From the NCBI RefSeq assembly GCF_900091845.1, contig NZ_FMCI01000233.1, forward strand, positions 1 through 48,696: DNA of 48,696 nucleotides. Reading direction: 5' to 3'. Shown in pieces: positions 1 through 8,608 of the stretch. Origin of the DNA: Streptomyces sp. SolWspMP-5a-2. GTDB taxonomy: Bacteria > Actinomycetota > Actinomycetes > Streptomycetales > Streptomycetaceae. Every line of letters starts with the position of its first letter. Positions within the stretch are counted from its first letter, which is position 1. The position numbers and the translations under genes are program-made. The notes under the pieces were generated by a model. It did not search any database. It was not told the DNA's origin and saw nothing but the letters and a program-made list of their open reading frames with translations.

Positions 1-39
1 GGGAGAGCGGGGTGCAAGAGAGGTGAGGGAGAACGCCGG

Positions 40-1104
40 TCAGGTCGCGGGCGTGCGGCGGCGGGCGACCAGCAGGCGGCACAGGTAGAGGCCGCCGAGG
101 ACCCCTGTCATCGCGCCGACGGGCAACTCCGTCGAGGGCAGCACCCGTTGCGCGGCGAAGTCGCTCGCCGAGAGCAGCAGGGCGCCCATGAAGGCGGCGG
201 GCACGACCAGCGCGCCGGGGGAGCGGACCAGCCGTCGGCACAGTTGCGGCGCGGCCAGCGCGACGAACGTGATCGGACCCACCGCGGCCGTGGCGGCGGC
301 GGCCAGGGCGGTCGCCGCGAGCGCCAGGACCAGGCGGGTCCCGCCCACCGGCACCCCCAGCCCGCGCGCCGTGTCCTCGCCCAGTTCGAGCCAGCCCAGC
401 GCCCGCGCCGCCCACACCGTGACCGGGGTGAGCACGGCCAGCGCCAGCGCGAGCGGCCCGACGACCGCCCAGGTCGTCGAGTTGAGACTGCCGATCAGCC
501 ACAACTGCGCGTCCTGCGCCTCGTACAGGCTCGCCCGGGTCAGCAGGTACGCGGTCAGCGACGTCAGCATCGCGCTGACCCCGATGCCGACCAGGACCAC
601 CCGGTAGCCGAGGGACGGTCCGCGACCGGCCGCGACGGCCCCCACGACGAGCGCGGTGAGCAGGCCGCCCGCGACCGCCGCGACGGCGGTGGCGTACGCG
701 CCGCCGTGCAGGACCACGATCTGCACCACGGCCCCGGTCGCCGCGCCGCTGGTGAATCCGATGACGTCCGGGCTGCCCAGCGGATTGCGCGACAGGCTCT
801 GGAACACCGCCCCGCTCATGCCGAGCGCGCCCCCGGCGAGCACCGCGCACAGCAGCCGGGGCAGCCGCAGGTCGAGGACGATGAAGTCCTCGGCGCCCGT
901 CCCGGAGCCCAGCAGGGTCGCCAGCACCCGGGGCAGCGGCAGCCGGAAGGCGCCCGTGGTCAGACCGAGCGCGCCGAGCGCGAGGCAGCACAGGGCGAGC
1001 AGCAGGCAGACGGTCAGGGTCCGGGGCCGCCAGCGCAGCGAGAGCCGTTCGCCGCGCAGCCGCAGGACGCGTCCCGGCACCGAGACGGGGTGCGGGGCGG
1101 TCAC
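40..1104 (-). CDS. FecCD-family iron-siderophore ABC permease, second subunit
   Basis: Integral membrane permease of a ferric-siderophore importer, 354 residues, the usual length for the FecCD (BtuC-like) family. It has many hydrophobic helices and the family signature region LPRLLCAVLAGGALGMSG followed by SRNPLGSPDVIGF, typical of FepG/FecD-type subunits. The GTG start overlaps the stop of the upstream permease (GTGA at 1101-1104), so the two are translationally coupled and presumably form the permease heterodimer. A longer open frame upstream of this GTG is shadow sequence of the first permease. The ATPase and substrate-binding lipoprotein are not in view; they may lie left of the window. 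An iron box upstream of the operon suggests derepression under iron starvation. The substrate siderophore cannot be told from sequence. Confidence 0.93.
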   Translation of the reverse strand: MTAPHPVSVPGRVLRLRGERLSLRWRPRTLTVCLLLALCCLALGALGLTTGAFRLPLPRVLATLLGSGTGAEDFIVLDLRLPRLLCAVLAGGALGMSGAVFQSLSRNPLGSPDVIGFTSGAATGAVVQIVVLHGGAYATAVAAVAGGLLTALVVGAVAAGRGPSLGYRVVLVGIGVSAMLTSLTAYLLTRASLYEAQDAQLWLIGSLNSTTWAVVGPLALALAVLTPVTVWAARALGWLELGEDTARGLGVPVGGTRLVLALAATALAAAATAAVGPITFVALAAPQLCRRLVRSPGALVVPAAFMGALLLSASDFAAQRVLPSTELPVGAMTGVLGGLYLCRLLVARRRTPAT

Positions 1105-2171
1105 AGCGCCGCGATCCTGCGCCGGCGGACCAGGGCGATGAAGACCGGCGCGCCCGCGAAGGCCGTCACGATGCCCGCCTGGATCTCCCCCGGCCGCCCG
1201 ACGACCCGGCCGATGATGTCCGAGCCGAGCAGCAGGGCCGGGCCGAGCAGCATCGCGTACGGCAGCAGCCAGCGGTGGTCGGGTCCGGTGAAGGCCCGCG
1301 CCAGATGCGGGACGGCCAGGCCGACGAAGGCGATCGGGCCCACCGCCGCCGTCGCCGCCCCGCAGAGCAGGGTGACCGCGACCGCGCCGAGCAGCCGGGT
1401 GCGGGTGACCTTGCTGCCGAGGGCGCGCGCGGTGTCGTCGCCGAGGGCGAGCGCGTTGAGGGACCCGGCCAGGCCGAGCGAGAGCAGCGCGCCCACCGCG
1501 AGGAACGGCAGCACCTGCCAGAACACCGAGACCGGGACCCCGGCGAGGGACCCCACGCCCCAGAACCTGAACTGGTCGAAGACGTCGGGCCGCAGCAGCG
1601 TCAGCACCGAGATCAGCGCGCTCAGCACGGCGCTGACGGCGGTCCCGGCGAGCGCGAGCCTGACCGGCGCGGGCCCGGACCGGCCACGCGCCCCCAGCAG
1701 GTGGACGGCGGTGGCGGCGGCCCCGGCGCCCGCGAGCGCCGACCACACGTACACCGGGGTCCCGGCCGCGCGCCACAGGGCGAGGGTGGCGACGACGGCC
1801 GCCGAGGCGCCCATGTTGACGCCGAGCAGGCCGGGGTCGGCGAGCGGATTGCGGGTCAGCGCCTGCATCAGCACCCCGGCCAGGGCCAGCGCGGCGCCGA
1901 CGGAGATGCCGAGCAGCGTCCGCGGCACCCGCAGGTCCAGGACGACCGAGGCGTCGACGGAGTCGCTGCCGTGCAGCAGCGCACGCACCACGTCACCGGG
2001 CGGGATGGGCTTGGCGCCGACCGCGACGCTCAGGACGGCGATCAGCAGCAACAGGGCGCAGGCGGCCAGCAGTCCGGCCAGCCGGAGGGCCGTCGCGCCG
2101 CGACCCGGGGCGGCGGCCGGTGCGGCGGGCCCGGTCCTCACCTCGGGCGCGCTCACGCGGGGGGTGGTCAT
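1101..2171 (-). CDS. FecCD-family iron-siderophore ABC permease, first subunit
   Basis: Membrane permease (356 residues) for ferric-siderophore import, partner of the next gene. The family core is visible: VVLDLRVPRTLLGISVGAALALAG, then LTRNPLADPGLLGVNMGAS, and a C-terminal AAVGPIAFVGLAVPHLAR segment shared by FepD/FhuB-like permeases. The ATG at 2171 is chosen because AGGAG lies a few bases upstream; an in-frame start at 2213 would add 14 residues without a better ribosome site. It is the first gene of a leftward operon, about 50 bp downstream of a 19-bp DmdR1/IdeR-like box, so iron repression is likely (inference). Confidence 0.94.
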   Translation of the reverse strand: MTTPRVSAPEVRTGPAAPAAAPGRGATALRLAGLLAACALLLLIAVLSVAVGAKPIPPGDVVRALLHGSDSVDASVVLDLRVPRTLLGISVGAALALAGVLMQALTRNPLADPGLLGVNMGASAAVVATLALWRAAGTPVYVWSALAGAGAAATAVHLLGARGRSGPAPVRLALAGTAVSAVLSALISVLTLLRPDVFDQFRFWGVGSLAGVPVSVFWQVLPFLAVGALLSLGLAGSLNALALGDDTARALGSKVTRTRLLGAVAVTLLCGAATAAVGPIAFVGLAVPHLARAFTGPDHRWLLPYAMLLGPALLLGSDIIGRVVGRPGEIQAGIVTAFAGAPVFIALVRRRRIAAL

Positions 2172-2220
2172 CGTGCTCCTCGACGACGAACGGATATCGA
2201 CGCAAGGAATCAATGATCAA

Positions 2221-2239
2221 TAAGCTTAGCCTTGCCTAA
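2221..2239 (-). promoter_or_regulatory. Putative DmdR1/IdeR iron box before the permease operon
   Basis: On the minus strand the site reads TTAGGCAAGGCTAAGCTTA and matches the actinobacterial iron-box consensus TTAGGTTAGGCTCACCTAA at about 14 of 19 positions. It sits 50 bp upstream of the first permease start, where a Fe(II)-loaded DtxR-family repressor would block the promoter. Placing it is direct observation; the function is inferred from the consensus and the siderophore-uptake genes. Confidence 0.7.
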
Positions 2240-2322
2240 CCAGGCTACGAAGGCCGGTGAACGGGCGGCAAGCCGCGCAGACGCCATGTCATGTCGCCAA
2301 AACGCCAACCGGGGCCCGCGGA

Positions 2323-3078
2323 TCAAGAAGCGGCGCCGGAACCGTCCCGCGAACCGGCGAAGTAGGCGGCCGGAGTGTGACCGGTGACACGTCGGAACGC
2401 GGCCACGAACGCGCTCGGCGTCGCGTACCCCACCCGCTCCGCCACCCGCCCGACCGGCTCGCCCTCCGCGAGGTGGACCAGGGCCGCCTGCAGTCGCGCG
2501 TGCACCCGCCACTGGTTGAACGTCATCCCCGTCTCGGCGAGGAACAGCCGCAGCAGCGTCCGCGCGCTGGAGCCGATGGCGTGCGCGAACCCCTCCAGGC
2601 CGCGCGGGTCGGCCGGGTCGTCCAGGAGCAGCCCCGCCACCTCGCGGGCCCGCGCGTCCGAGGGCAGCGGCAGCTCGAACACCGCGCCGTCGGTCGGACG
2701 CAGCACCTCCACCAGGACCGCCTCGGCGTGCGCGCGGGCCGCGCCGGACGGCTCGTCCGCCAGGTACCCGATGAGATGCCGGGCCAGCGGCGACACGGCG
2801 AGCACCGTCGGCGCCGTCCAGGTGAACGGGCAGCCCGCCGGGTCCAGATACACCCCCTGGAGCACCGTCTCGCGCAGCGCGGCGGTGGTGTGCCCGACAC
2901 CGCCGGGGATCCACAGGGCCAGATGCGGCGGCAGGACCCAGCAGCGGTCCTCGATGCCCACCATCACCACCCCGGAACTGGCCCAGGCGAGCTGGTGCTC
3001 GTCGTGCGTGTGCCGGCCGAAGGACTGCCCGCGGAACATCTCGAACCGGGCGAAGTCGATGGAGTTGTCCTGCGTCAT
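2323..3078 (-). CDS. AraC-family transcriptional regulator
   Basis: A 251-residue regulator with an N-terminal cupin-like sensing half (GRHTHDEHQLAWASSGV... through LWIPGGVGHTTAA, which has the clustered histidines of AraC_binding domains) and a C-terminal double helix-turn-helix (from about residue 150: SARTLLRLFLAETGMTFNQW and the signature RVAERVGYATPSAFVAAFRRVTGHTPAAYF). The ATG at 3078 is used because the conserved N-terminal half begins right after it; upstream frame is shadow of the divergent exporter gene. It lies between the siderophore permeases and the exporter pair, so it probably regulates one or both, perhaps sensing an iron-siderophore as AraC-type siderophore regulators do. 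The ligand is unknown. Confidence 0.92.
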   Translation of the reverse strand: MTQDNSIDFARFEMFRGQSFGRHTHDEHQLAWASSGVVMVGIEDRCWVLPPHLALWIPGGVGHTTAALRETVLQGVYLDPAGCPFTWTAPTVLAVSPLARHLIGYLADEPSGAARAHAEAVLVEVLRPTDGAVFELPLPSDARAREVAGLLLDDPADPRGLEGFAHAIGSSARTLLRLFLAETGMTFNQWRVHARLQAALVHLAEGEPVGRVAERVGYATPSAFVAAFRRVTGHTPAAYFAGSRDGSGAAS

Positions 3079-3173
3079 ACGAGCGGTTCCCGGTCCTCGG
3101 GCCAGGTGCTCCCGATACCCGCGGGCCCTTGGCTGATGTGCGACATACGGTGGCGTACCGCGCTGTTTACGCC

Positions 3174-3192
3174 ACTTGTGAGGCAACCCTAA
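3174..3192 (-). promoter_or_regulatory. Weaker iron-box-like site between the AraC and exporter genes
   Basis: Read on the minus strand: TTAGGGTTGCCTCACAAGT, about 12 of 19 matches to the DmdR1/IdeR consensus, with a good left half-site (TTAGG) and central GCCTCAC. It ends about 10 bp before the GTG of the exporter gene and lies in the 123-bp divergent promoter region. A partial match, but its position next to siderophore-related genes on both sides makes it a fair candidate operator. Confidence 0.45.
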
Positions 3193-3201
3193 CGTGACGA
3201 G

Positions 3202-5292
3202 GTGACCGCACCCGCCCCGACCGCCCGCCCGACCGCCGCCCCGGCACCCGCCGCCCCGCCGCACGACCCGCCGGACGCCTCGCCCCGCGCGCTGCTGTGG
3301 TGGGCCCTGCGCGCCCGGCGCCGCGATCTGGCCCTCGCCGCACTCTTCTTCAGCACCCACCAGCTCGGCGAGGCGCTGGTCCCGGTCGTCGTCGGCGCGG
3401 CCGTCGGCGACGCGGTCCAGGACGGCACCCCCGGTGAACTGGCCGGATGGCTCGGCCTGCTGGCCGCCGACTTCCTGCTGCTGTCGCTCTCCTACCGGTT
3501 CGGCGCCCGCGCCGCCCAACGCGCCGCCCAGCACGCCGAACACCTGGCACGCGGCCGACTGACGTCGGCGGTCCTGCGGCCGACCGGCGGGGTCCGCCTG
3601 CTCCCCGGCGACCTGCTGAGCCGCGCCGCCGGGGACGCGTCCCGCGTCGGGGCCTGCGCCCGCACCCTCGCCTCGACCGTCGCCGCGGTGGTCGTGCTGC
3701 TCGCCGCCACGCTGCTCCTGGTGCGGATATCACCGCTGCTCGGCGCGCTCGTCGTGGTCGGCACCGCCGCGCTGCTCGCCGCGCAGAACCGTCTCTCCGG
3801 GACCCTGCGCCGCACCAGCGCCGCCGAGCAGGCCCGGCAGGCCGACGCCGCCGCGCTCGCCGAGGACCTGGTCCGCGGCCTGCGCGTCCTCAAGGGCATC
3901 GGCGCCGAGCGGACCGTCGCCGCCGACTACGCCCGGGTCAGCCGGGACGCGGTCCTGGCCGCCCGGCGCGCCGCGTCCGCCGAGGCCGCGCTGCTCTCCC
4001 TCGGCACGGTCTTCACCGGCCTCTACCTCACCGCCGTCGCCGCCGCGGGGGGCAGCCTCGCCCTCGACGGACGCCTCGGGCTGGGCGAGTTCATCGCCGC
4101 GCTGGGGCTCGCGCGGTTCGTGATCGGCCCGATGCGGGTGGTGGCCGCGGCCCGCGCCGGGTACGCCCGCGCGATCGCCTCGGCGGGCCGCGTCCACGAG
4201 GTGCTGACCACGCCTCCGGCGGTGACCGACCTCGGGGGAGTGACCGGGGTCGGCTCGGGGGACGAGGCCCTGGCCGGGGGCGGGGGTGGAGCAGGGCGTG
4301 TGGCCTTGGCCAGGACCGGAGCTGGGGGTGGAGTTGGGCGTTTGGGCTCGGCCGGGACCGGGACCGGTGGCGGAGCTGGGCGTGTGGCCTCGGTTGGGAC
4401 CAAGGCTGGAGGTGACGCTCGCTCCGGGGCCGATGACGGCGACGGCGCCGGGTTCGGGGTGGGTGATGGGGGTGAAGACGGGTTCGGGGTTCTTCGTGAC
4501 GGTGGCGGTCGCGGTGCCGGGATCGGCGTCGGTGCCGGGCGTGCGGTCGGTGCTGGTGCTGGTGCCGGTGCCGGTGGCCCGGTCGGTGACGGGTGGGGGG
4601 TGGAGTTCCGGGGGGTCCGGTTGGCGGACGGGTTCGTGCTGGACGCGCGGGTGCCCGGCGGCTCGCTGACCGGGCTGGTCTGCGACGCGCCCGCCGTCGC
4701 CGAGGCCGTCGCCGCGCTGCTCGCCCGGGAGTCCGACCCGGCCGGGGGAACGGTGCTCCTCGGCGGCACCGACCTCACCGCGCTCCCGCTGGACACGCTG
4801 CGCGCCACCGCCCTGGTCTGCCCGCACGAACCCGCCCTGCTGCCCGGCACCCTCGGCGACAACCTCGGCGCCCTCTCCGACGACCCGGCGGCCACCGCCG
4901 AGGCCGCCCGCGCCGCCCTCGCCGACCAGGTCGTGGACGCGGCACCGCACGGCGCGGACACCTCCGTGGGCGACCGGGGCGAGACCCTCTCCGGCGGCCA
5001 GCGCCAACGCGTCGCGCTCGCCCGCGCGCTCGCGGCCCGCGCCCCCGTCCTCGTCCTGCACGACCCGACCACGGCGGTCGACGCGGCCACCGAACACACC
5101 GTCGCCGACCGGGTCCGCCGTGCCAGGGCGGGCCGCACCACGCTCGTCGTCACCAACAGCCCGGCCTGGCTCGCCCGGTGCACGCACGTCGTGCACCTGC
5201 ACGGCGCCCCCGGCGCCGAGCGCCGCGACACCGGCACCCACGCGAGCCTCCTGGCCGAAAGCCCCGCCTACCGACGGACGGTGACCCGATGA
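3202..5292 (+). CDS. ABC exporter half-transporter with degenerate ATP site (subunit 1)
   Basis: A 696-residue ABC half-exporter: N-terminal type-1 transmembrane domain (about residues 35-330) and a C-terminal nucleotide-binding domain (about 470-690). The ATP-binding residues are eroded: the P-loop position (about 490-500) reads GLVCDAPAVAEA instead of GxxGSGKS, the Walker B aspartate is H620 and the catalytic glutamate is D621, and the H-loop histidine is N652. The signature LSGGQ (596-600) is perfect. The subunit therefore supplies LSGGQ to the catalytic site built by its partner, which has the opposite pattern. Between the two domains lies a Gly-rich stretch of about 120 residues, with three 14-residue repeats, not expected in this family. 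ATGA overlap couples it to the next gene. Likely role: siderophore export or siderophore-linked transport, inferred from the neighbours. GTG start; ribosome site weak. Confidence 0.9.
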   Translation: MTAPAPTARPTAAPAPAAPPHDPPDASPRALLWWALRARRRDLALAALFFSTHQLGEALVPVVVGAAVGDAVQDGTPGELAGWLGLLAADFLLLSLSYRFGARAAQRAAQHAEHLARGRLTSAVLRPTGGVRLLPGDLLSRAAGDASRVGACARTLASTVAAVVVLLAATLLLVRISPLLGALVVVGTAALLAAQNRLSGTLRRTSAAEQARQADAAALAEDLVRGLRVLKGIGAERTVAADYARVSRDAVLAARRAASAEAALLSLGTVFTGLYLTAVAAAGGSLALDGRLGLGEFIAALGLARFVIGPMRVVAAARAGYARAIASAGRVHEVLTTPPAVTDLGGVTGVGSGDEALAGGGGGAGRVALARTGAGGGVGRLGSAGTGTGGGAGRVASVGTKAGGDARSGADDGDGAGFGVGDGGEDGFGVLRDGGGRGAGIGVGAGRAVGAGAGAGAGGPVGDGWGVEFRGVRLADGFVLDARVPGGSLTGLVCDAPAVAEAVAALLARESDPAGGTVLLGGTDLTALPLDTLRATALVCPHEPALLPGTLGDNLGALSDDPAATAEAARAALADQVVDAAPHGADTSVGDRGETLSGGQRQRVALARALAARAPVLVLHDPTTAVDAATEHTVADRVRRARAGRTTLVVTNSPAWLARCTHVVHLHGAPGAERRDTGTHASLLAESPAYRRTVTR
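4288..4413 (+). repeat. Three tandem 42-bp repeats inside the exporter linker
   Basis: Units 4288-4329, 4330-4371 and 4372-4413 each encode 14 residues of pattern G-A/V-G-R-V/L-A/G-x3-T-x-x-G-G (GAGRVALARTGAGG, GVGRLGSAGTGTGG, GAGRVASVGTKAGG). All three stay in frame. The surrounding stretch to about 4610 is equally Gly-rich and uses unusually many G/T-ending codons (GGT, TTG, GTT) compared with the C-ending codons of its neighbours. Confidence 0.85.
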
Positions 5293-7232
5293 CGACCCCC
5301 GCCGCCCCGACCCTGCTCCCCGTCGCCACCGGACGCCAGACCAGGGCCAGGCTGCGCCGGGTGCTGCGCGGCCGGGGACCGTCGCTGTCGGCCGTCGGCG
5401 CCGCCCTCGTCGCCGACAGCGCGCTGGGCCTCGCCGGTCCCGTCGCCACCGGGCGCATCACCCAGGCCATCGCCGACGGGCGCGCCCCGAGCGCCCTCGT
5501 CGGCCCGGTCCTGCTGCTGGCCGGGGCCGCCGTCGCCGCCGCCCTCACCGGCTGGGCCGCCGCCGTCCTGCTCGCCCGGCTCGTCCTGCCGGTGACCGGA
5601 CGGCTGCGCGAGGACGCCGTCACCGCGGCCCTCGCCCTGCCCGTCGACGTCGTCGAGGCCGGCGGCACCGGCGACCTCGTCTCCCGTGTCTCCGGCGACG
5701 CCGACCGCGTCACCACCGCCGCCTCCGGCGCCCTGGGCGACTTCGTCTCCGCCGCCCTCGCCATCGCCGCCACCCTCGTCGGACTCGCCGCCCTCGACTG
5801 GCGTTTCGCCCTCGCCGGACTCCTCGCCGTGCCGATCCAGGCGCACACCCTGCGCTGGTACCTGCGTGTCTCGCGGCCCGTCTACGCCGAGGGCAGGGCC
5901 GCCGACGGACGCCGCGCCTCCGCCCTGCTCAGCGCCTTCACCGCGCTGCCGACCCTGCGCGCGCTGCGGCTGGGCGCGAGCCGTGCCGCCCGGGTGGAGG
6001 AGGCGTCCGAGCAGGCCATGACCTACGAGTTCCGGGCGACCAGGGCGGCCACCCGGTTCTACGGGCGCCTCAACGCCGCCGAGTTCACCGGGCTCGCCGC
6101 CATCCTGCTGGTGGCGTTCGCGCTGGTGCGCTCGGGCACCGCCGACATCGGCGCCGCCACCACCGCCGCCCTCTTCTTCGTGGGCCTCTTCGACCCCGTC
6201 AACACGATGCTCGGCACCTTCGACAGCGTGCAGCAGGCGGGCGCCGGGCTCGCCAGGATCGTCGGGGTCGCCACCCTCGCCGCCCCCGGCACGGGCGGGA
6301 CCGCACCCGCTGTCCCCGCCCGGCCCGCCGCCCCGTCCGCGCCGACCGGTGCGGCGGTCGCCGTCCGCGGTGTCCACCACCGGTACCGGAACGGACCCGA
6401 CGTGCTGCACGGCATCGACCTCGACCTCCCCGCCGGACGGCACCTCGCGGTGGTCGGCGCGACCGGTTCTGGCAAGTCGACGCTCGCGACACTGATCGCC
6501 GGGCTGCGTCCGCCGCACACCGGGGAGGTCACCCTCGGCGGCGTCCCCACCGCCGACCTGGCCGTCCCCGCGCCGGACGGCCGCCGCCGGATCGCGCTGG
6601 TGACCCAGGAGCACCACCTGTTCCGGGGGACGCTCACCGACAACCTCCGGCTGGCCCGCCGGGACGCCGCCGACCGGGACATCGCGTCCGCGCTCACCGC
6701 CGTCGGCGCCGACTGGGTCGCCGCGCTGCCCGAAGGCGCCGACACGGTCGTCGGCACCGGCGCCACCGAGCTGACCGCGAGCCAGGTCCAGCAACTCGCC
6801 CTCGCCCGCGTCCTGTTGCTCGACCCCGAGGTCGTCGTCCTGGACGAGGCGACCGCCGAGGGCGGCAGCGACGCGGCCCGCACCCTCGACCGGGCCGCCC
6901 GCACCGTCACCGAGGGCCGCACCGCCGTCGTCGTCGCCCACCGGCTCTCCCAGGCCGCGACCGCCGACACCGTCCTGGTGATGGACCGCGGACGGGTGGT
7001 GGAACACGGGGACGGCGACCGGCTCCGGGCGGCCGGAGGCGTGTACGCGGACCTGTGGGCGGCCTGGTCGGGCGACGGCGACGGCTCTGGCGGCGGTGGT
7101 GCCGACGGCGGCAAGGACGGAGGCCGTGCGGCGGAGCCGACCGCGCCAAGACCGGCGGAGCCGACCGCGCCGGGACCGGCGGGGCGGACGGGACCGGGGC
7201 CGGGTCCGGCGGGGGCCGGACCGGTCGGCTGA
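5289..7232 (+). CDS. ABC exporter half-transporter with intact Walker motifs (subunit 2)
   Basis: A 647-residue half-exporter, partner of the previous gene (ATGA overlap at 5289-5292). The transmembrane domain spans about residues 25-320; the nucleotide-binding domain, about 355-590, has an intact Walker A (GATGSGKS, 390-397), Walker B aspartate and catalytic glutamate (D519, E520) and H-loop H551. The signature is degenerate: LTASQ (495-499) instead of LSGGQ. Together with subunit 1 this builds one good ATP site (this Walker A/B with the partner LSGGQ) and one fully degenerate site, an extreme case of the asymmetric heterodimeric exporters. The last 50 residues are a low-complexity Pro/Gly/Ala tail. 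Confidence 0.92.
   Translation: MTTPAAPTLLPVATGRQTRARLRRVLRGRGPSLSAVGAALVADSALGLAGPVATGRITQAIADGRAPSALVGPVLLLAGAAVAAALTGWAAAVLLARLVLPVTGRLREDAVTAALALPVDVVEAGGTGDLVSRVSGDADRVTTAASGALGDFVSAALAIAATLVGLAALDWRFALAGLLAVPIQAHTLRWYLRVSRPVYAEGRAADGRRASALLSAFTALPTLRALRLGASRAARVEEASEQAMTYEFRATRAATRFYGRLNAAEFTGLAAILLVAFALVRSGTADIGAATTAALFFVGLFDPVNTMLGTFDSVQQAGAGLARIVGVATLAAPGTGGTAPAVPARPAAPSAPTGAAVAVRGVHHRYRNGPDVLHGIDLDLPAGRHLAVVGATGSGKSTLATLIAGLRPPHTGEVTLGGVPTADLAVPAPDGRRRIALVTQEHHLFRGTLTDNLRLARRDAADRDIASALTAVGADWVAALPEGADTVVGTGATELTASQVQQLALARVLLLDPEVVVLDEATAEGGSDAARTLDRAARTVTEGRTAVVVAHRLSQAATADTVLVMDRGRVVEHGDGDRLRAAGGVYADLWAAWSGDGDGSGGGGADGGKDGGRAAEPTAPRPAEPTAPGPAGRTGPGPGPAGAGPVG
7203..7222. terminator. 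GC-rich hairpin at the exporter 3' end
   Basis: A perfect 8-bp stem GGTCCGGC / GCCGGACC with a 4-base loop lies in the last codons of the exporter gene, 10 bp before its stop. The next gene is convergent and its stop is only 10 bp away. It has no T-tract, as is common in Streptomyces; a terminator role is plausible but not proven. Confidence 0.35.
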
Positions 7233-7242
7233 GGGGCGGCGG

Positions 7243-8511
7243 TCACGTCTCCCGCATCGGGCGGTACTCCGCCTCGGACACCCCGAACGTCCAGGCCACG
7301 CCCTCCCGGGCGGTGCGCGTGGTCGGCGGCACCCGCAGCCAGTACGTGCGGACCGTCCCGTCCGGCTCGGGCGTGGAGTTGAGGACCTCCACCATCACCA
7401 CCGCCTCGTCCCCCTCCAGGGCGATCCGCCAGAGCGTGCCGGTCTCGTCGCGGTCGATCGGGCGGGCGCCCGAGTCCGTGAGGTAGCGGTCGTAGCCGTA
7501 GTACTCCAGCATCACCCGGCGCAGCTCGGCGTTCTCCTCGGCCCTGATCCGCTCAGGTGTCAGGGTGGCCAGCTCGGCCAGGAACGCGGCCGGTACCGGC
7601 ATGCCACGCCACGCGTACAGCGCGAAGCCGTCCGGGTAGGCGAGCGCCGGTCCGTCCCCGTTGTCGAGGCGTCCGGCCTCGTCCCGGCGCAGCGCGACCG
7701 GGCGTTCGCAGACCACCGCGACCCTCGCGAACGGCCACCACCAGCCGGCGCTGCCGCACACCGCGCCGAGCCCGTCGAGCGGAGCCCGGTCGGTGGGGAA
7801 GGCCGCGAGCCACGGCGCGTCGTGCTGGCCGAGGACGGCGTCCAGCAGGATCAGCCGGATCTCCGCCTCGGCCCGGGAGCGGCGCAGCCGCTCGGGTGCC
7901 TGGGCCTCCGACCCCGGTTCGAGGACCGGCGCCTCGCCCAGCAGGTCGTCCAGCACCCCCTGCCGGATCCGGTCGACCAGCGAGTGGGTCGTCTCCCAGA
8001 GCCTGCCGCCGGTCGACCCCCAGTGCGCCGACCACCCCGCCGCCCCCAACTCCTGGTGCAGCCGCGCCCGTTCCGCCGCCCACGGGGCGGTGCGCACCGC
8101 GTCCCTGACGCTCGGCCCGGTGTCCGTCATGGCGCGGATCAGGGTGACCGCCTCACGGGGCGACCCCGCCCACACGATCCGCTCCGGCGCCACCAGACCG
8201 GCCCGCCGGTAGGCCAGCGCGACCCCCTCCTCGGCCGCGGCCCGGTCGGCGGGCGACGCGTCGGCGGCGCGGGCGCGCCACACCGCGGTCGCGTCCCCGG
8301 ACCCGGCGGCCTCCGCCCGCCCGTGACCCGCCCCCGGCTCGTCCGTCCCCCGCTCTGCGGGCGCGCTCTGCCCGTCCGGCCCTGTCCCGGGGTGCCCGTC
8401 CGTCCCCCGCAGGTCCGGCGCGCCGTGGCCGTCCGGCCCGGTCCGCCCCTCGGCCGCCGTGTGTCCCGCCGTCGTCCGCATCGTCCCGTCCACCCCGCCG
8501 ATCGCGTTCAT
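7243..8511 (-). CDS. DUF6745-like protein in the STM4015 neighbourhood
   Basis: A 422-residue protein. The first 80 residues are low-complexity (Gly/Pro/Asp/Arg); the conserved part starts near AVWRARAADASPADRAAAEEGV. Conserved-looking stretches, such as VCGSAGWWWPFARVAVVCERP and GDGPALAYPDGFALYAWRGMPVPAAF, resemble the DUF6745 family, which is often found beside leucine-rich-repeat proteins. No catalytic motif or membrane segment is visible, and no function is known. It is the second gene of the leftward arm of the putative DNA-damage-inducible locus, 97 bp after the small gene at 8609-8935. Start chosen at 8511 with GAGGGACAGGG upstream; a later ATG 10 codons in is possible because the N-terminus is not conserved. 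Confidence 0.72.
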   Translation of the reverse strand: MNAIGGVDGTMRTTAGHTAAEGRTGPDGHGAPDLRGTDGHPGTGPDGQSAPAERGTDEPGAGHGRAEAAGSGDATAVWRARAADASPADRAAAEEGVALAYRRAGLVAPERIVWAGSPREAVTLIRAMTDTGPSVRDAVRTAPWAAERARLHQELGAAGWSAHWGSTGGRLWETTHSLVDRIRQGVLDDLLGEAPVLEPGSEAQAPERLRRSRAEAEIRLILLDAVLGQHDAPWLAAFPTDRAPLDGLGAVCGSAGWWWPFARVAVVCERPVALRRDEAGRLDNGDGPALAYPDGFALYAWRGMPVPAAFLAELATLTPERIRAEENAELRRVMLEYYGYDRYLTDSGARPIDRDETGTLWRIALEGDEAVVMVEVLNSTPEPDGTVRTYWLRVPPTTRTAREGVAWTFGVSEAEYRPMRET

Positions 8512-8608
8512 CGCCCTGTCCCTCGCCTTTCCTCACAGCCGTGCCTGTCCCGGGACCCGCCCTCGGCCCCACCCCGCGCGCCGTGCCTGCGACGCGCCCG
8601 TGCCCCGC

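Noticed and set aside
148..2223. A long plus-strand open frame opposite the siderophore permeases
   Set aside because: Arg/Gln/Pro-rich translation without motifs; the minus strand encodes two clear FecCD permeases.
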